Shown here: one piece after another, positions 42,273 through 53,070 of the stretch
Layout of the letters: every line of letters starts with the position of its first letter
Position numbering within the stretch: position 1 is the stretch's first letter
Assembly (NCBI GenBank): GCA_900169235.1
Contig: FWCC01000300.1
Coordinates: 62,001 to 126,000, forward strand
Direction: 5' to 3'
Length of the DNA: 64,000 nt
Source of the DNA: Zarea fungicola
Taxonomy: Eukaryota; Ascomycota; Sordariomycetes; Hypocreales; Cordycipitaceae
Notes under the pieces: model-generated
What the model was told of the DNA's origin: nothing
Databases searched by the model: none
Seen by the model: the letters and a program-made list of their open reading frames with translations, nothing else
Translations under genes and position numbers: made by a program

Positions 42273-45194
42273 GAACATGGCGTTATATTGTATGATATTG
42301 ACTTGTAGCACAAAAAAAAGGTAAATCTCTGAAACAGTCATTGAATTTTAACCTTAACCTTTTGCATGATTTTCGATTGGTGGATGAACTGTAGATGAAT
42401 GTGCCTATGCTTCTCCTAGGCTGATCTTAATATCCAGAGGGTTGAGGTGTAATCAATATGCGCTTCACATCTCTCAAAATGACAATCATAGTATTTCCAC
42501 GCATAACCCCACCGAAGCTCAGGACGCTTCTTAACGTGCCTATAGCCAATAATGCAGCGATGGTAGTGATTTGCCGATTTTGCTACTGCTTTCTACCCCC
42601 ATAGTTACCCGTTTCTGTTGTTAGTTCTTCGCCCCTCAACCGGCGAGTAATCTAGGCACGCAGTCACCCGAAGCCATACGTATATGGCTTTTCCTAGAGT
42701 GGTTGCCTAGCTAGGCATCATGTGTATAAGCCAGGATATCATATCTCTAGATAGATCTCTGTTCTTCGGATCTTATCAGGCAACTTTACCAGACTCGTGT
42801 GTCCCTTCTTACTGGTAGTGTAAAGAAACGAGTCCCATGGAAGTTGCAGTTGCAGTCCATGCGTCTGTGCCGTGGCCATATGACCCTCTATCATACGTTT
42901 ACCATCATCAAGCGTCCTCGGACACAGACCAGCCCAAAGCTTTAACTTTCTATTGATCTCGTAGGTGCTCGAAGCGCAGTAAGAGGCTGGAGCTTGTGAC
43001 GTGGCCGGGTCGGATTTATGCTCGCAAACACGACGGCTATATCATTGTGGCTGTATGGGGCAAGCGCGATTTTGCAAGCTTGCTCTCAGGTCGAATTGCC
43101 CACCGGTGGGATGATGTCGTCATGTTCTCATGAGCCACGCAGTATGCGTTGGCCTGCGGCGGCGTGAATTGCCACGATTTTAGCGGGCACTTCCAACATA
43201 TCACAACATGTATTCAATGATATAGTAGTGGACTCATAGTACCCCAGGCAAAGCTTTTTTCTCCTCGACGACTCGGGTGTAGGGTGGGATCGTCGCGTAC
43301 CGACACATCTCCGATGGGTGGACCGAGAAAAGCGCAATAGAGTCCGTCATGCGCCAAGAACTCACTGATCATATCATTGCGGCAAAAAAAAAAATGAAAA
43401 TGTGAAATCAAATTGGACACAAAGTTATTGAGTTGCATTCGCGAAAGCCTGCAGCTATTTTTGACATTTTGGTGCAGTTGCCAGGTTGCAACGGCCTGTG
43501 CCGCCACCGGCTTTCGGACGGGATCCGATGCGATCAAGGACGCGAACACGAGCGCCGGCAACTTTATAAGTAGCCCATTCCCGGCCTCTGGCGGCGGCAG
43601 GATCCGATGACCCCAACGCAGGTACCGGGACAAGATGCGATTTCGAACGGGTCGAGACGAACTCGTGAGATGCGTGCAAATGCGAGAAACGAAGGGGTTG
43701 GCTGCCGAAAGTGATGAAAGAACGGAATTGACTCTGATGGGTGCGTGCACTGCCCCTGTGGAGAAGACGTAGAAACGAATACCTTCTTTCTGGAGGCTGC
43801 GACAGGGCATTGCCTCTCAGCTACTGTATCTGAAGCCTGCATCATGAGTGGCGTCTACTATGCTCTGATTCCGAGAGGCAACTGTCAAGACGCACCAGAA
43901 TCTTGAGGCGCAAAACTCGTGAAGGAGGTGGTGAGGCAATAACCAATACTGCGGCAGCTTCTCAAGAGCCTCATTGCCAGGGTCTGCGTAGCTAATCCAA
44001 TTCAAGACAAGGCTAGACTTTAAACTGGAGCCACAACAGTTCTTTTTCTGGCGCAACCACCGATCTCAACCAGCTTATCGGCAAGAGGTTGCACCCCCCC
44101 TGTCGGCTCATCTGCAAATGCTTGGGTACGAATACGGGCGGGTATGTGGCACACGATCTCGACTTGGAAACCGTTGTGGTTGAACGAAGCTGGTACCGAA
44201 CCGCAACAGTGGGTTTCTGTATTGCATGCAGCTCCAGCCCCTTTTATTGAGGTCGAGAACATAATAATCAGCTCAGCGAATTTGTGGATGCTTTGTATCA
44301 TCTCGTCAATAAGTCGGGGAGGATCTCAATTCCGGAAACAAAGGCGCGTTGGGGGTCGGTTGCCGGCAGGAGCGGTACGAAAAGTATTTAATGGAAGGAT
44401 CCCCGTATGCAAGATGCGAGCGATTACGGCTCGGGCTCGGCTCTGTATGCGAGAACATGCGATGCGTTTACCGCGTCCACGGCAAACATAGCCCCTGTCT
44501 CTGACGGTAAATTGGACATTTGGTCGATGAGGCATAGATATGCTACCAACTACACGACAAGGGGACCGGGGTTGTCTTTGATGATGGTGGCGTTCGTTGT
44601 CTTGAAATTTGGTGAAAAGTTGCTCTATCTATGAACTTGGAGTCAACCCCAACAAAGGTTCAATAAAACTAATAAAACCTCATAGTTTTGAGTTGTATGT
44701 AACTTCGTGCGGCGAGCCAGAGCATTGATATTCATTGCCTTATATTGTTTGCTATGAAACTCATGGCTACTCTGTGTTGCAGGGACAGAGATTATTACCC
44801 GTCTATGAACCCTAGCTCGGCGCCGTCGTCAGTAAACCCACCAAAGTCTTCCTCACACCCGTGTTTCCCCCCAACCCTCCATCACCAACCCCACCGAAAA
44901 ACTCGCGGCCCCTGGCAGAATCCGCTTTAACTGCCAATTTGGATTTTTTTTTTTTTCCTTTGCTGGCTCGTCTTCGCTGCTTGCTGGTCCTGGCTGCGAA
45001 CTAATAAAGGGCGGTGAAAATCCTGTTGTGATGGCGCTGTCCCCTCCATCCTATCTCCACTGCTAGCTCAGTAGTACTCGACAATAATTACTTGCCCACG
45101 CCCCCCTTTACCTTTCTTTCCCTCTCCAATTGCCTCTTGTTATTCTAACTCTTTTATTTACTCACCTTTCAAACTCCCATATACATTCTTCAAG
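42273..45194. other. gene-free region upstream of HMG-CoA synthase
   Basis: A 2.9 kb stretch with no supportable gene. Between 43.2 and 44.6 kb, open frames overlap on both strands with protein-like pieces (for example LSEFVDALYHLVNKSGR on plus), but no frame is continuous and no family was identified. The region could be an old degraded gene. The last 300 bases are the pyrimidine-rich leader of HMG-CoA synthase. Confidence 0.4.
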
Positions 45195-46760
45195 ATGGCT
45201 GCTCGTCCTCAGAACATTGGCATCAAGGCCATTGAAATTTACTTCCCCAGCCAGGTCCGTACTGCCCCTCCTCTCCCGACCAGACCCCTCCATGACCATC
45301 CTTTTGCTCCGTCGACAGTCTAAAACTAACCCGGCTGCCGCACAGTATGTCGAGCAAAGCGAGCTCGAGTCATTTGATGGTGTTGCCGCTGGCAAATACA
45401 CTATTGGTCTCGGTCAGACCAAGATGTCTTTCTGCGACGACCGCGAAGGTACGGCTTGCCCCTCCATGCTCCGCCACCGCTTCTTGCAAACATCCGCGCG
45501 TGTTCAGCAGAGCTCTCCATGCAGTAGAGCAAGTTAAGCTGATCCTTTCCAACTGTAGATATCTACTCCATGGCCTTGACTGCCACGTCGAACCTGATCA
45601 AGAAGTACAGCATCGATGTCAACTCCGTTGGCCGCCTCGAGGTTGGCACTGAGACCATCCTGGACAAGTCCAAGTCGGTCAAGTCGGTCCTCATGCAGCT
45701 GTTTGGTGACAACACCAACATTGAGGGTGTTGACACCATCAACGCCTGCTACGGTGGCACTAACGCCTTCTTCAACTCTGTCAACTGGGTTGAGTCCTCT
45801 GCCTGGGACGGCCGTGACGCCATTGTCGTCGCTGGTGACATTGCACTTTACGCCAAAGGTGCCGCCCGCCCTACTGGCGGTGCCGGTGTCGTTGCCATGC
45901 TTGTCGGCCCCAATGCCCCCGTTGTTGCCGAGCCCGGTCTGCGTGGTACATTCATGCAGCATGCCTATGATTTCTACAAGCCTGACTTGACCTCCGAGTA
46001 CCCTTACGTCGACGGCCACTACTCCCTCACCTGCTACACCAAGGCGCTCGATGCCGCTTACGGTGACTACTGCAAGCGTGAGGCCAAGCAGCTGAACGGC
46101 AGTGCCGCTACCAACGGTGACGCTACCAAGACTGCTCTTGACCGCTTCGACTACATGGCTTTCCACGCACCCACCTGCAAGCTCGTCCAGAAGTCCTACG
46201 CCCGTCTCCTGTACCACGACTTCATTGCCAACGCTGAGCTCCCCGCTTTCGCCGAGGTTGCTCCTGAGCTCCGCGATATGGACTACGAGAAGTCTCTGAC
46301 CGACAAGGCCGTCGAGAAGACTTTTATGGGCCTCACCAAGAAGCGCTTCCAGGAGCGTGTTAACCCCGCCATCCAAGTTGCCACCCTGTGCGGTAACATG
46401 TACTGCGCCAGTGTCTGGGGTGGTCTCGCCAGTCTGCTGTCCCATGTTCCCAGCAAGGATCTTGATGGCAAGCGCATTGGTCTTTTCAGCTACGGCTCTG
46501 GTCTCGCTGCTTCTTTCATGTCTTTCCGCGTTAACGGTAGCGTTGAGGCCATCTCCAAGGCCTTGGACATCCCCGCCAGACTTGAGGCCCGCCGCGCTGT
46601 CGCCCCCGCCACCTACGACGAGATGTGCAACCTCCGCAAGCAGGCTCATCTCCAGAAGGACTACACTCCCAAAGGCGAGATCTCCACCATCGCCTCTGGC
46701 GCCTACTACCTAACCAAGGTCGACGACATGTTCAAGCGTGAATATGCTGTCCAGGCTTAA
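45195..46760 (+). CDS. ERG13: hydroxymethylglutaryl-CoA synthase
   Basis: Three exons (45195-45254, 45346-45448, 45559-46760) give 454 residues. The introns are 91 and 110 nt, with donors GTCCGT and GTACGG, a CTAAC branch point in the first, and CAG and TAG acceptors. The enzyme condenses acetyl-CoA with acetoacetyl-CoA to HMG-CoA, the step before HMG-CoA reductase in the mevalonate pathway to ergosterol. Catalytic residues are visible: Glu86 in GRLEVGTET, Cys118 in NACYGGTN and His257 in [12 protein letters not shown]. Other family stretches are [45 protein letters not shown] and [12 protein letters not shown]. Length matches fungal HMG-CoA synthases. Its 3' end converges with a DHCR24-like gene, another sterol-family protein. 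Codon bias is strong, with C-ending codons, as expected for a well-expressed gene. Confidence 0.97.
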
Positions 46761-47206
46761 ACGATATACATGGTTGATGGTAATAGAATAATTGCAATGC
46801 AAACTCGCTACACGACGAAAGCAGACGGAAGCAGTGGAATTGAAAAGAAACGTTATGACTTTTTTGCTAATAGACTAGCTGGCGCGAAGGAAATGAGGAC
46901 AAACTAATCGCACCGATGGAGGAGGAGATGGGATCTCTGGGCTTCGGTTGCACAATGTATATATTTTTGGGGTCCACAACCTGCGCAGGCGATATAAACT
47001 TTGGGATAAAATGTATCCAAAAACGGCCACAGGCCACAGTCAATTGACTCTCTATTAAGAAAAGATGCTTCCTGGTTCCTTTGTGTGATGGGCAATCGCT
47101 CTAGCGCTAAATATGCCATGGGGATTAATATTATACAGCAGACATCCTAAATTACACGACTGTTACAAGAACCCGCGAGGCTGTGTTGTTTGCGCCAAGT
47201 CGTCCT
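46761..47206. terminator. 3' flanks of two convergent genes
   Basis: 446 bases between the HMG-CoA synthase and the DHCR24-like gene stops, AT-rich in its first half. No gene seen. Confidence 0.45.
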
Positions 47207-48814
47207 CTAGCTCTTCTCCTTGTACTTCCACTCCGCCCTCCTGTGCAGGTGATAGTCACCGCTCTGGATGGCCTTCCATATACCGTACAGGCCACCAACG
47301 GGCCACTTGCCCTTGAAGGACTGGCGCGTCTCCTGCCTCTTGCGGCGGTTGGCCTCGACATCAATCTTGACCTTGTCGTAGACAGTTGGCAGCGTGGTGG
47401 CGCTGTACTTTTCTCGCAGCGCCGTGTACCACGGCTTATCGTAAATGCTCCAGAACTTCTCCTCGGGGTAGTACGTGTGCGCGTATAGCCACTTGCGGCC
47501 GCCGAGCTCCTGCAGCTTGGTCTCGAGGTCAATGTTCTTGTCGACAAACTCTTCAAAATCAGACGGACCCCATCCCCAAACGCCAATGTTGAGCATGGGC
47601 GCTGGCTGGACGTCCGGTGCGGAAGCCGGGGTCGAGGCGGCTGTTGTGCCGGTCGGCTCGGTGATGCCCGTGTGCGGGTGAAAGGTGGGCTGCTGCGTGG
47701 GCTTGAGCGGGCAGAGCCAGAGCGGCCAGATGCCAAACTTGTCGGCCGTGTAGTCGACAAACTTGTCGGCGGTGGTGTAGGGCAGGGCGAGGTCCTGGAC
47801 GACGAAGCGCGCCGACTCGCCGCTGGCGTGGAGTGCGCGGTACATCATGCGCGTGTGGATGAAGTCGTCGAGGAACCAGCGCGTCCACTTGTTGAAGGGC
47901 ACGAGCTTGAAGTAGGTCCAGCCCTGGGCGCCGACCCAGAACCCGGCGCGGTCGTAGCGGAAGAGGTACTCGGCGAGCGGCACATAGTCCACGTACGAGG
48001 TCTTTGCGGCGGCGGTGCCATCGTTGGATGATGTTGATAATGATGCACCCACGGTGGCGGGCGATGGGAGAGCCTTTGTGCGGTCGCGTGCGTGCAGGTA
48101 GAACCAGGGGTCCAGGGCACGGCTAAACGTCTGCGGCTTGCGGTCGGCGGGGATCTCGTCCGTCATGCGGCCTGTGACGATGACGCCGTGGTCCTTGGAG
48201 AAGAGAATGCCGTCGACGTAGTCGTTTGCCGGGTTCTCCGTCTCGGCACGCACCTTGGCGACGGCCTCGGCGACGGAGCTCGTGCGGTGGTACGTCGTCT
48301 GCACATATTTCCTGGCCTCCACAAGCTGCAGCTCCATGAGCGTCGTTACCCCCAGCGTGCCCACAGCGCCAGCCGCACCGCGGAAAAGATCCGCACGCTC
48401 CTCGCGCGATGCCCGTACAACGTCGCCATTGCCCAGAACCATTTCGACATAGTTGATTGTGTCGTCAAAGAAGCCGTGGCGGAATGAGGAGCTCTCGCCC
48501 GCGGTGCCCGCGTATCCGCCGCCGGCCGTGATGCCGGGGAACTCCATGACGACGGGGGGGACGAGGCCGTGCGGTAGCGTCGCCTCAACGAGGCGGTCCA
48601 TTGGGACATTTGGCTCGACAAGGGCGGTACGGGTGGCTCGGTCGACAGAGAGGACGTTTTTGAGGGAGCTGATGTCGACAATGCCGGCGGATTGGCCGGG
48701 ACGGGGCCGCGTGCTGTTTGTCGAGCCGTGGAAAATGCGGTAGGCCTCACGTTTGTCAAAGTAGCCGCGGACGGCGGCCGCGATCTTGGTCACGGCCTGC
48801 TTGTGGCGCTCCAT
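47207..48814 (-). CDS. FAD-binding oxidoreductase related to delta(24)-sterol reductase (DHCR24/DIMINUTO)
   Basis: A single exon of 535 residues from the ATG at 48814. The frame is open upstream to about 48973 without an ATG, so an additional 5' exon cannot be excluded. The FAD-binding (PCMH-type) domain is clear: RIFHGSTNSTRPRPGQ, VDISSLKNVLSVDRATRTALVEP, then PPVVMEFPGITAGGGYAGTAG and FGHG-like SSFRHGFFDDTINYVEMVLGNGDVV. The C-terminal part carries the DHCR24-type features WFYLHARDR, DYVPLAEYLFRYDRAGFWVG and GGRKWLYAHTYYPEEKFWSIYD. In plants and animals the family reduces the C24 double bond of sterols. Fungal homologues are annotated as 24-dehydrocholesterol reductase-like, but ergosterol synthesis does not need that reaction, so the substrate is unknown. 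No membrane segment is evident in the called part. Confidence 0.85.
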   Translation of the reverse strand: MERHKQAVTKIAAAVRGYFDKREAYRIFHGSTNSTRPRPGQSAGIVDISSLKNVLSVDRATRTALVEPNVPMDRLVEATLPHGLVPPVVMEFPGITAGGGYAGTAGESSSFRHGFFDDTINYVEMVLGNGDVVRASREERADLFRGAAGAVGTLGVTTLMELQLVEARKYVQTTYHRTSSVAEAVAKVRAETENPANDYVDGILFSKDHGVIVTGRMTDEIPADRKPQTFSRALDPWFYLHARDRTKALPSPATVGASLSTSSNDGTAAAKTSYVDYVPLAEYLFRYDRAGFWVGAQGWTYFKLVPFNKWTRWFLDDFIHTRMMYRALHASGESARFVVQDLALPYTTADKFVDYTADKFGIWPLWLCPLKPTQQPTFHPHTGITEPTGTTAASTPASAPDVQPAPMLNIGVWGWGPSDFEEFVDKNIDLETKLQELGGRKWLYAHTYYPEEKFWSIYDKPWYTALREKYSATTLPTVYDKVKIDVEANRRKRQETRQSFKGKWPVGGLYGIWKAIQSGDYHLHRRAEWKYKEKS

Positions 48815-49243
48815 TGTTAAGTGGTGATATTCTGGGTAGGAGAACCGGCCCTGCGGAACCCAATGGATGAGTGTCGAGGTGATGGGAGATGTGCAAGATT
48901 GGACGAAGCTGCTGGAGGTTAGGCCATTTTTTGGGCCTAGTAAGCTCCGTAGCCGGTGGTGGAGCTCTGCCAAGCTTCAAGCTTGTGATGATGCATCTTC
49001 ATACTGGCAACCTTTAAAAGCGCTGTTTGATTTTTCTTGTCCAAAATTAGCTGAAGAATTTTTTTATTTTTAAAGTACAGTAAATTTCGGGCTAACAAAA
49101 AAGAAAAAGAAATATGCATGGGGCAGCATGTCATGTCTATAAAACCAAGCGCAGTCTATTTAAAGCAGTCATCAGTAAATCGGACAAGCACCCTCTCCTC
49201 CCTATCCTTGCCCAACACAATTTGTCAGTAAAAACTGTGTATT
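48815..49243. other. intergenic region
   Basis: Contains the upstream region of the DHCR24-like gene and the 3' flank of the hydrolase gene. No further gene was seen, though part of it could be an unrecognised 5' exon of the DHCR24-like gene. Confidence 0.4.
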
Positions 49244-50805
49244 TTATAGTCGCGGTAGAACCTTGAACGGCGACTTTTGGGACTCAAAGATGGCCCTCGC
49301 CTCATCATCGCTCATATCCACCAACTGCTCAAACGCAACCTCTTCCTCCAGCAGCGTTTTGGCTTTGATACGCATCGCTCTAGCCTTGATATCGGTCGGT
49401 CCGTCAATACACCTCTTAATGAAGCCGGACCACCCATTCCAGCAGTGCTCTGCCGTTGCCGTCTTGGGCATAATCAGGGCAAAGCAGTGCGGCATTGCCT
49501 CGTAGTCGTTAAAAACAAGCGGCACACCCGCCTTTGTCGCCAACCGCCGCGCAAAAATACGTGACTCGGTGCCCAGATGCTCCCACCCTGTGCAAATATA
49601 AATAGGTGGCGATCCGGCCCAGTCTTCCGCCTGTGTGCTGAGCACAGATACCAGCGGATGTGCGACAAGATGGTCTTCGGCGTAAAAGTTGTGACGCGGG
49701 GGGTTGGCTGGCCAGATGTGATCTGGGCGTGTCTCGGTCATCCAGCCTGTTTCGGGAACAGGTACAGACGTAACGTCGTACTTGAGTGGCCTGTCACCGC
49801 CGTAAGGGATGAGGCTGTGAGTGACATCAAGCCATGGAGAGTTACAGGCAGCCCCGGCAGGGAGCGGGATGTCGCGCTCTTGACCGTGCCACGCAACACG
49901 AACATTTTTGCGTCGCAGCTCTAGCAGGAGCTGCAGAAGTGACAGTACCAAGTTTCCGCCAGCGCTATGGCCAAGTGGTGTTAGTCATGGATCCTTTACG
50001 TTTCTGTGACTTGGAAAACGAGTACATACCTGTCACCACTCAAGACAATGTGTTCCGGCTTTACCGGCTCGTGATATGCGTCAGAGGGAGGGTATAGGAG
50101 AGTCAAGTAAGAGACAAATGCATCCACGAGCGCTGCTGGAAAGACTGCCTGTGGAGATAGACGATATCGTACAGAATAGCCTCGTCCTCCACTGCGCTTG
50201 CATAGTTGCTTTAGAAATGGTCGATGTGATTTAGGATCGAGCATCATGTACCCGCCCCCATGCAGGTATAAAATCGTCGTCGGCTCTGTGACATCTTTCA
50301 TCATCTCGCTATACCGCTCTTTCTCTGAGATGGCTGGCAGCCCGGGTTCTTGTGGTCCATCTGGTCTATACGCCGTCCACTCGGCCTCGACAGGCACATA
50401 ATCGGGGGTCGTCGTAAGGCGTGCCGCATCCGCATCCAGACGAACAATGCTGTGAATAGCACCCATTACTGCCTCAACTGCACCAATCTCTGGTGGCGGC
50501 AGCGACGTGTACTTGCTGATCCATGTCTTGCTGGGGATATTCCTAGGTCGCAGTGTCATGGCCTGGAGCTCTGCAATTGACACAGGCCCGTCCTGTCCAG
50601 AAAAGAAGGACTGTCCGACGCCAACGATGAGGCGCGTCCGTAGGTCGACGTGCTGCGACTGCTCGGACCAGCCGAGGGCATGCTGCGTTGCGACCCAGGC
50701 TGCCAGTGGGATGCGTCGTACAGCGTTCCATGCATACTTGGACTTTGCGGATTGAATCAGTTCCGCTGTGACTTTCGGATCTGTGTTGGCCTGAGTGACC
50801 ATCAT
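49244..50805 (-). CDS. alpha/beta hydrolase of the HSL/arylacetamide esterase type
   Basis: Two exons (50805-50030 and 49964-49244; 65-nt intron, donor GTATGT, CTAAC branch point, ATAG acceptor) give 498 residues. The start is the first in-frame ATG of a pair at 50805/50802. The hormone-sensitive-lipase oxyanion motif HGGGY (in ILYLHGGGYMMLD) and the nucleophile motif GDSAGG are both present. The acid and base are probably in YICTGWEHLG and MPHCFAL. The nucleophilic serine is residue 259, and its codon is split by the intron. The N-terminal 200 residues, including KTWISKYTSLPPPE, form a cap-like extension larger than in bacterial esterases. Fungal members hydrolyse short- to medium-chain esters or lactones; the substrate is not inferable here. 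No secretion signal is clear. Confidence 0.85.
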
Positions 50806-51306
50806 TGGAGCTGACCTCTGGAAGAAACGCTGACTTGCGACACCGTTTATAATGCCATACACCCGACTACAGCCAGCGCTATATATGGAACTTTGATCTG
50901 TAAAGATGACTTGAGGATTTAATGCATATAGAGAAACTATAGTAGACAAGTTTGAGAGGCAAGAAAAAGGTTATATGGAGGTATAAGGGGGGTGGCATTC
51001 GTCTACAAATGAGCACACCCCCTCAATAAGTCGCCGTTAGCGCTAATAATGCGACTGTACCTCGGCTCAATGATTCAAGCAAGACAGAACAGGCACTTCT
51101 GCTGCAAGTTGATTTAAACAGCTTCTTTACATTAAACCGGTGGACTAGTAGTTTCATAGATGTAGTCATTTCTTTAATCAAAAAAACAATATTCATCCCT
51201 GTATTTAACCAAACAAACAGCAGAACAAGTACCTGATTTGCCATGTTTCCAAGTTTCGCCCCGATAATTTTTTATTGTACAAAGCCCAACGCATCCTCCT
51301 CTGCGC
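50806..51306. other. intergenic region
   Basis: Upstream region of the hydrolase and 3' flank of PEX14. The hydrolase frame stays open upstream to about 50949 but has no ATG. No other gene seen. Confidence 0.45.
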
Positions 51307-52535
51307 TCATGAGCTGCTAGAAGCACCCTCAGCAGCATTGCTTCCGCTCGCGGCAGAGGAAGCTCCGGCACTGTCCTTGTTAGCCATGGCCATTTGCCAG
51401 GCAGGAATAGAGGCCTTGCCAGAGCCCTTGTTAAAGGGGCTCTGGGAGAGCGTCCTGGGAGGCTCGGCGGCCTTGACAGGCTCGGCAGCAGTTTCACTGC
51501 TCGCAGCCTCAGTGCTGGTAGCGGCAGGATCGGTGACAGTCGCAGGCTTGGGAACGACAGCGGCTGGGGCGGGCGATGCAGGGGCAGGGGTGGTCGAGGC
51601 ATTGTGTCTTGAATAGCTGTTTGTTGAGGCAGCATTGGTGCTCGTCATGCGCTGGGTGACCAGAGTTTTGAGGCTGGTCAGCTCAGTGTTAATCTCGTAC
51701 AGGCGGTTGTCAGCCTGCGTTTTCTGGCTCTCCATTGCCTTGGGAATGGCGTCCTTGAGACCCTGGATATCTTCGCGGATGCGCTGCGCATCATCGTCTC
51801 GCCGTCGGTTTGCCGTTTTGAGATCTGACATTACTGTCTCAAGCTCCGCAAGGGCAGCATCGAGCTTCTCCGTTCTTTTCTGCTCAGTCTGCTTAAGCTC
51901 TTCGGTGTCCTTGGCTAACTGCTCCACGAGGGTAAATGCTCGCTCAAACTGGTCTTCAATGGACTTCTTGTCCTGCTCCAGCTTTTCGGGCGTAGGGGGA
52001 GCGACAAGCGGGTATACGTAGCGCTGTGATTTGTGTAAGTTGCTATAATGAATGCCAGACGAAGTGCACTTGCGCTGACCTTGCCAAGGGAGTAGAGTCC
52101 GTAGCTGACACCACCAACCACAGTGGCCATGATGAACCAATCCCGCCAGTCACGTCTCGGAGGGGGCTGTGGCTGCCATGCCTGCTGTGCGTAGGGTTGA
52201 TAGTATGGCTGGGAAGGGCCTTGCTGCGGATAAGGCGCTTGAGGGGCGGGCGACGCAACGCCGCTGGATCTAGCCAAGGCGTGATCGATTTCCTCTTGAG
52301 TTAGGTTTTTTGATCGCAAGAAGGAGATTCTGTTTTCAACACTCGATGAAGAGACATTGGGGTCATGCAGGACTGTTTCCGTGTTAGCAATCTTGAATCG
52401 CACGGACGGGCTGGGGAATCATCAAACGCACACTGGACCTGTCAAGAAAGTTCTGTCAGCCAAATATCATCAAGACAGGACGCACAAGAGAATAAAACTT
52501 ACCGCAGAGGCGACAAGGTCCTCGCGAATCGCCAT
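51307..52535 (-). CDS. PEX14: peroxisomal membrane docking protein Pex14, with a predicted 7-nt micro-exon
   Basis: Four exons (52535-52503, 52438-52432, 52372-52080, 52023-51307) give 349 residues. Pex14 is the docking protein for the import receptors Pex5 and Pex20/Pex7 at the peroxisomal membrane. The N-terminal receptor-binding domain reads AIREDLVASAVQFLHDPNV, then SVENRISFLRSKNLTQEEID. A Pro/Gln/Tyr-rich linker, a hydrophobic segment (WFIMATVVGGVSYGLYSLG) and a coiled coil (EKLEQDKKSIEDQFERAF onward) follow. The tail is Ala/Ser/Pro-rich and ends KGSGKASIPAWQMAMANKD. The second exon is only 7 nt; it is required both to keep frame and to restore the conserved VQF. Introns are 64, 59 and 56 nt with CTGAC or CTAAC branch points. 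It is divergent from NDC80 (535 bases between start codons). Confidence 0.92.
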
Positions 52536-53070
52536 GGCTGCTCAGTATCTCAAGCCGGTTCCTTGACAGTCGAGCTTGGCGGATTGAAGCTGCGTTGGCG
52601 AAAGAGAAACCGAAGCTGGGGATGACGGACGGGAGCGTGCTGTGTTCGGCAACTGTGGAGCCACTGTCGTGACGCCGACGGACTCTGCCGAGGTAGCTCT
52701 TCTGAACATGACAGACTTGCCAACTGACGACTGGTAGCAAAATGCTGCTGGCTGGTGGCTGTGCACTGCACTGAGTGGAGTGGTTGCTTTAGGTGGGGCT
52801 GAGAACCAGCCACATCACGTGCTGTCGTGGCGCAAACTGCGTTGTGTCTCCCTGCTAGGACCATCGCCCACCAATCACGGCGCGCAACGATAGATTTGTT
52901 TACTTTCCGACCTAGCAACAATTCATGCATCCACGACTGTGCTCCTACTTTGAACACGCCTTTGGCTCACTTGCGGTAAAGAATTTATAGCTCTCGTGCG
53001 GTCGGAGGCTTAGGATACTTCTGTCACTCCGCAGAGAACCTCATACTGCTTTTGCGCCAATCCTTTTAAC
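52536..53070. promoter_or_regulatory. divergent promoter region of PEX14 and NDC80
   Basis: The 535 bases between the divergent start codons must contain both promoters. No TATA box could be assigned. Regulation is not inferable from sequence. Confidence 0.45.

Noticed and set aside
41526..42313. Leu/Phe/Ser-rich minus-strand frames that look like membrane proteins
   Set aside because: They are the reverse complement of the purine-rich tail of the BCS1-like gene; the hydrophobic look comes from that composition alone.
45534..46649. A 371-residue open frame on the minus strand
   Set aside because: It lies fully antisense to HMG-CoA synthase and is Val/Gly/Leu-rich without motifs, the usual result of strong C-ending codon bias on the coding strand.
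47152..48487. Several long frames on both strands over the DHCR24-like gene
   Set aside because: High GC coding sequence gives open shadows in other frames; only one minus-strand frame carries the FAD-binding motifs.
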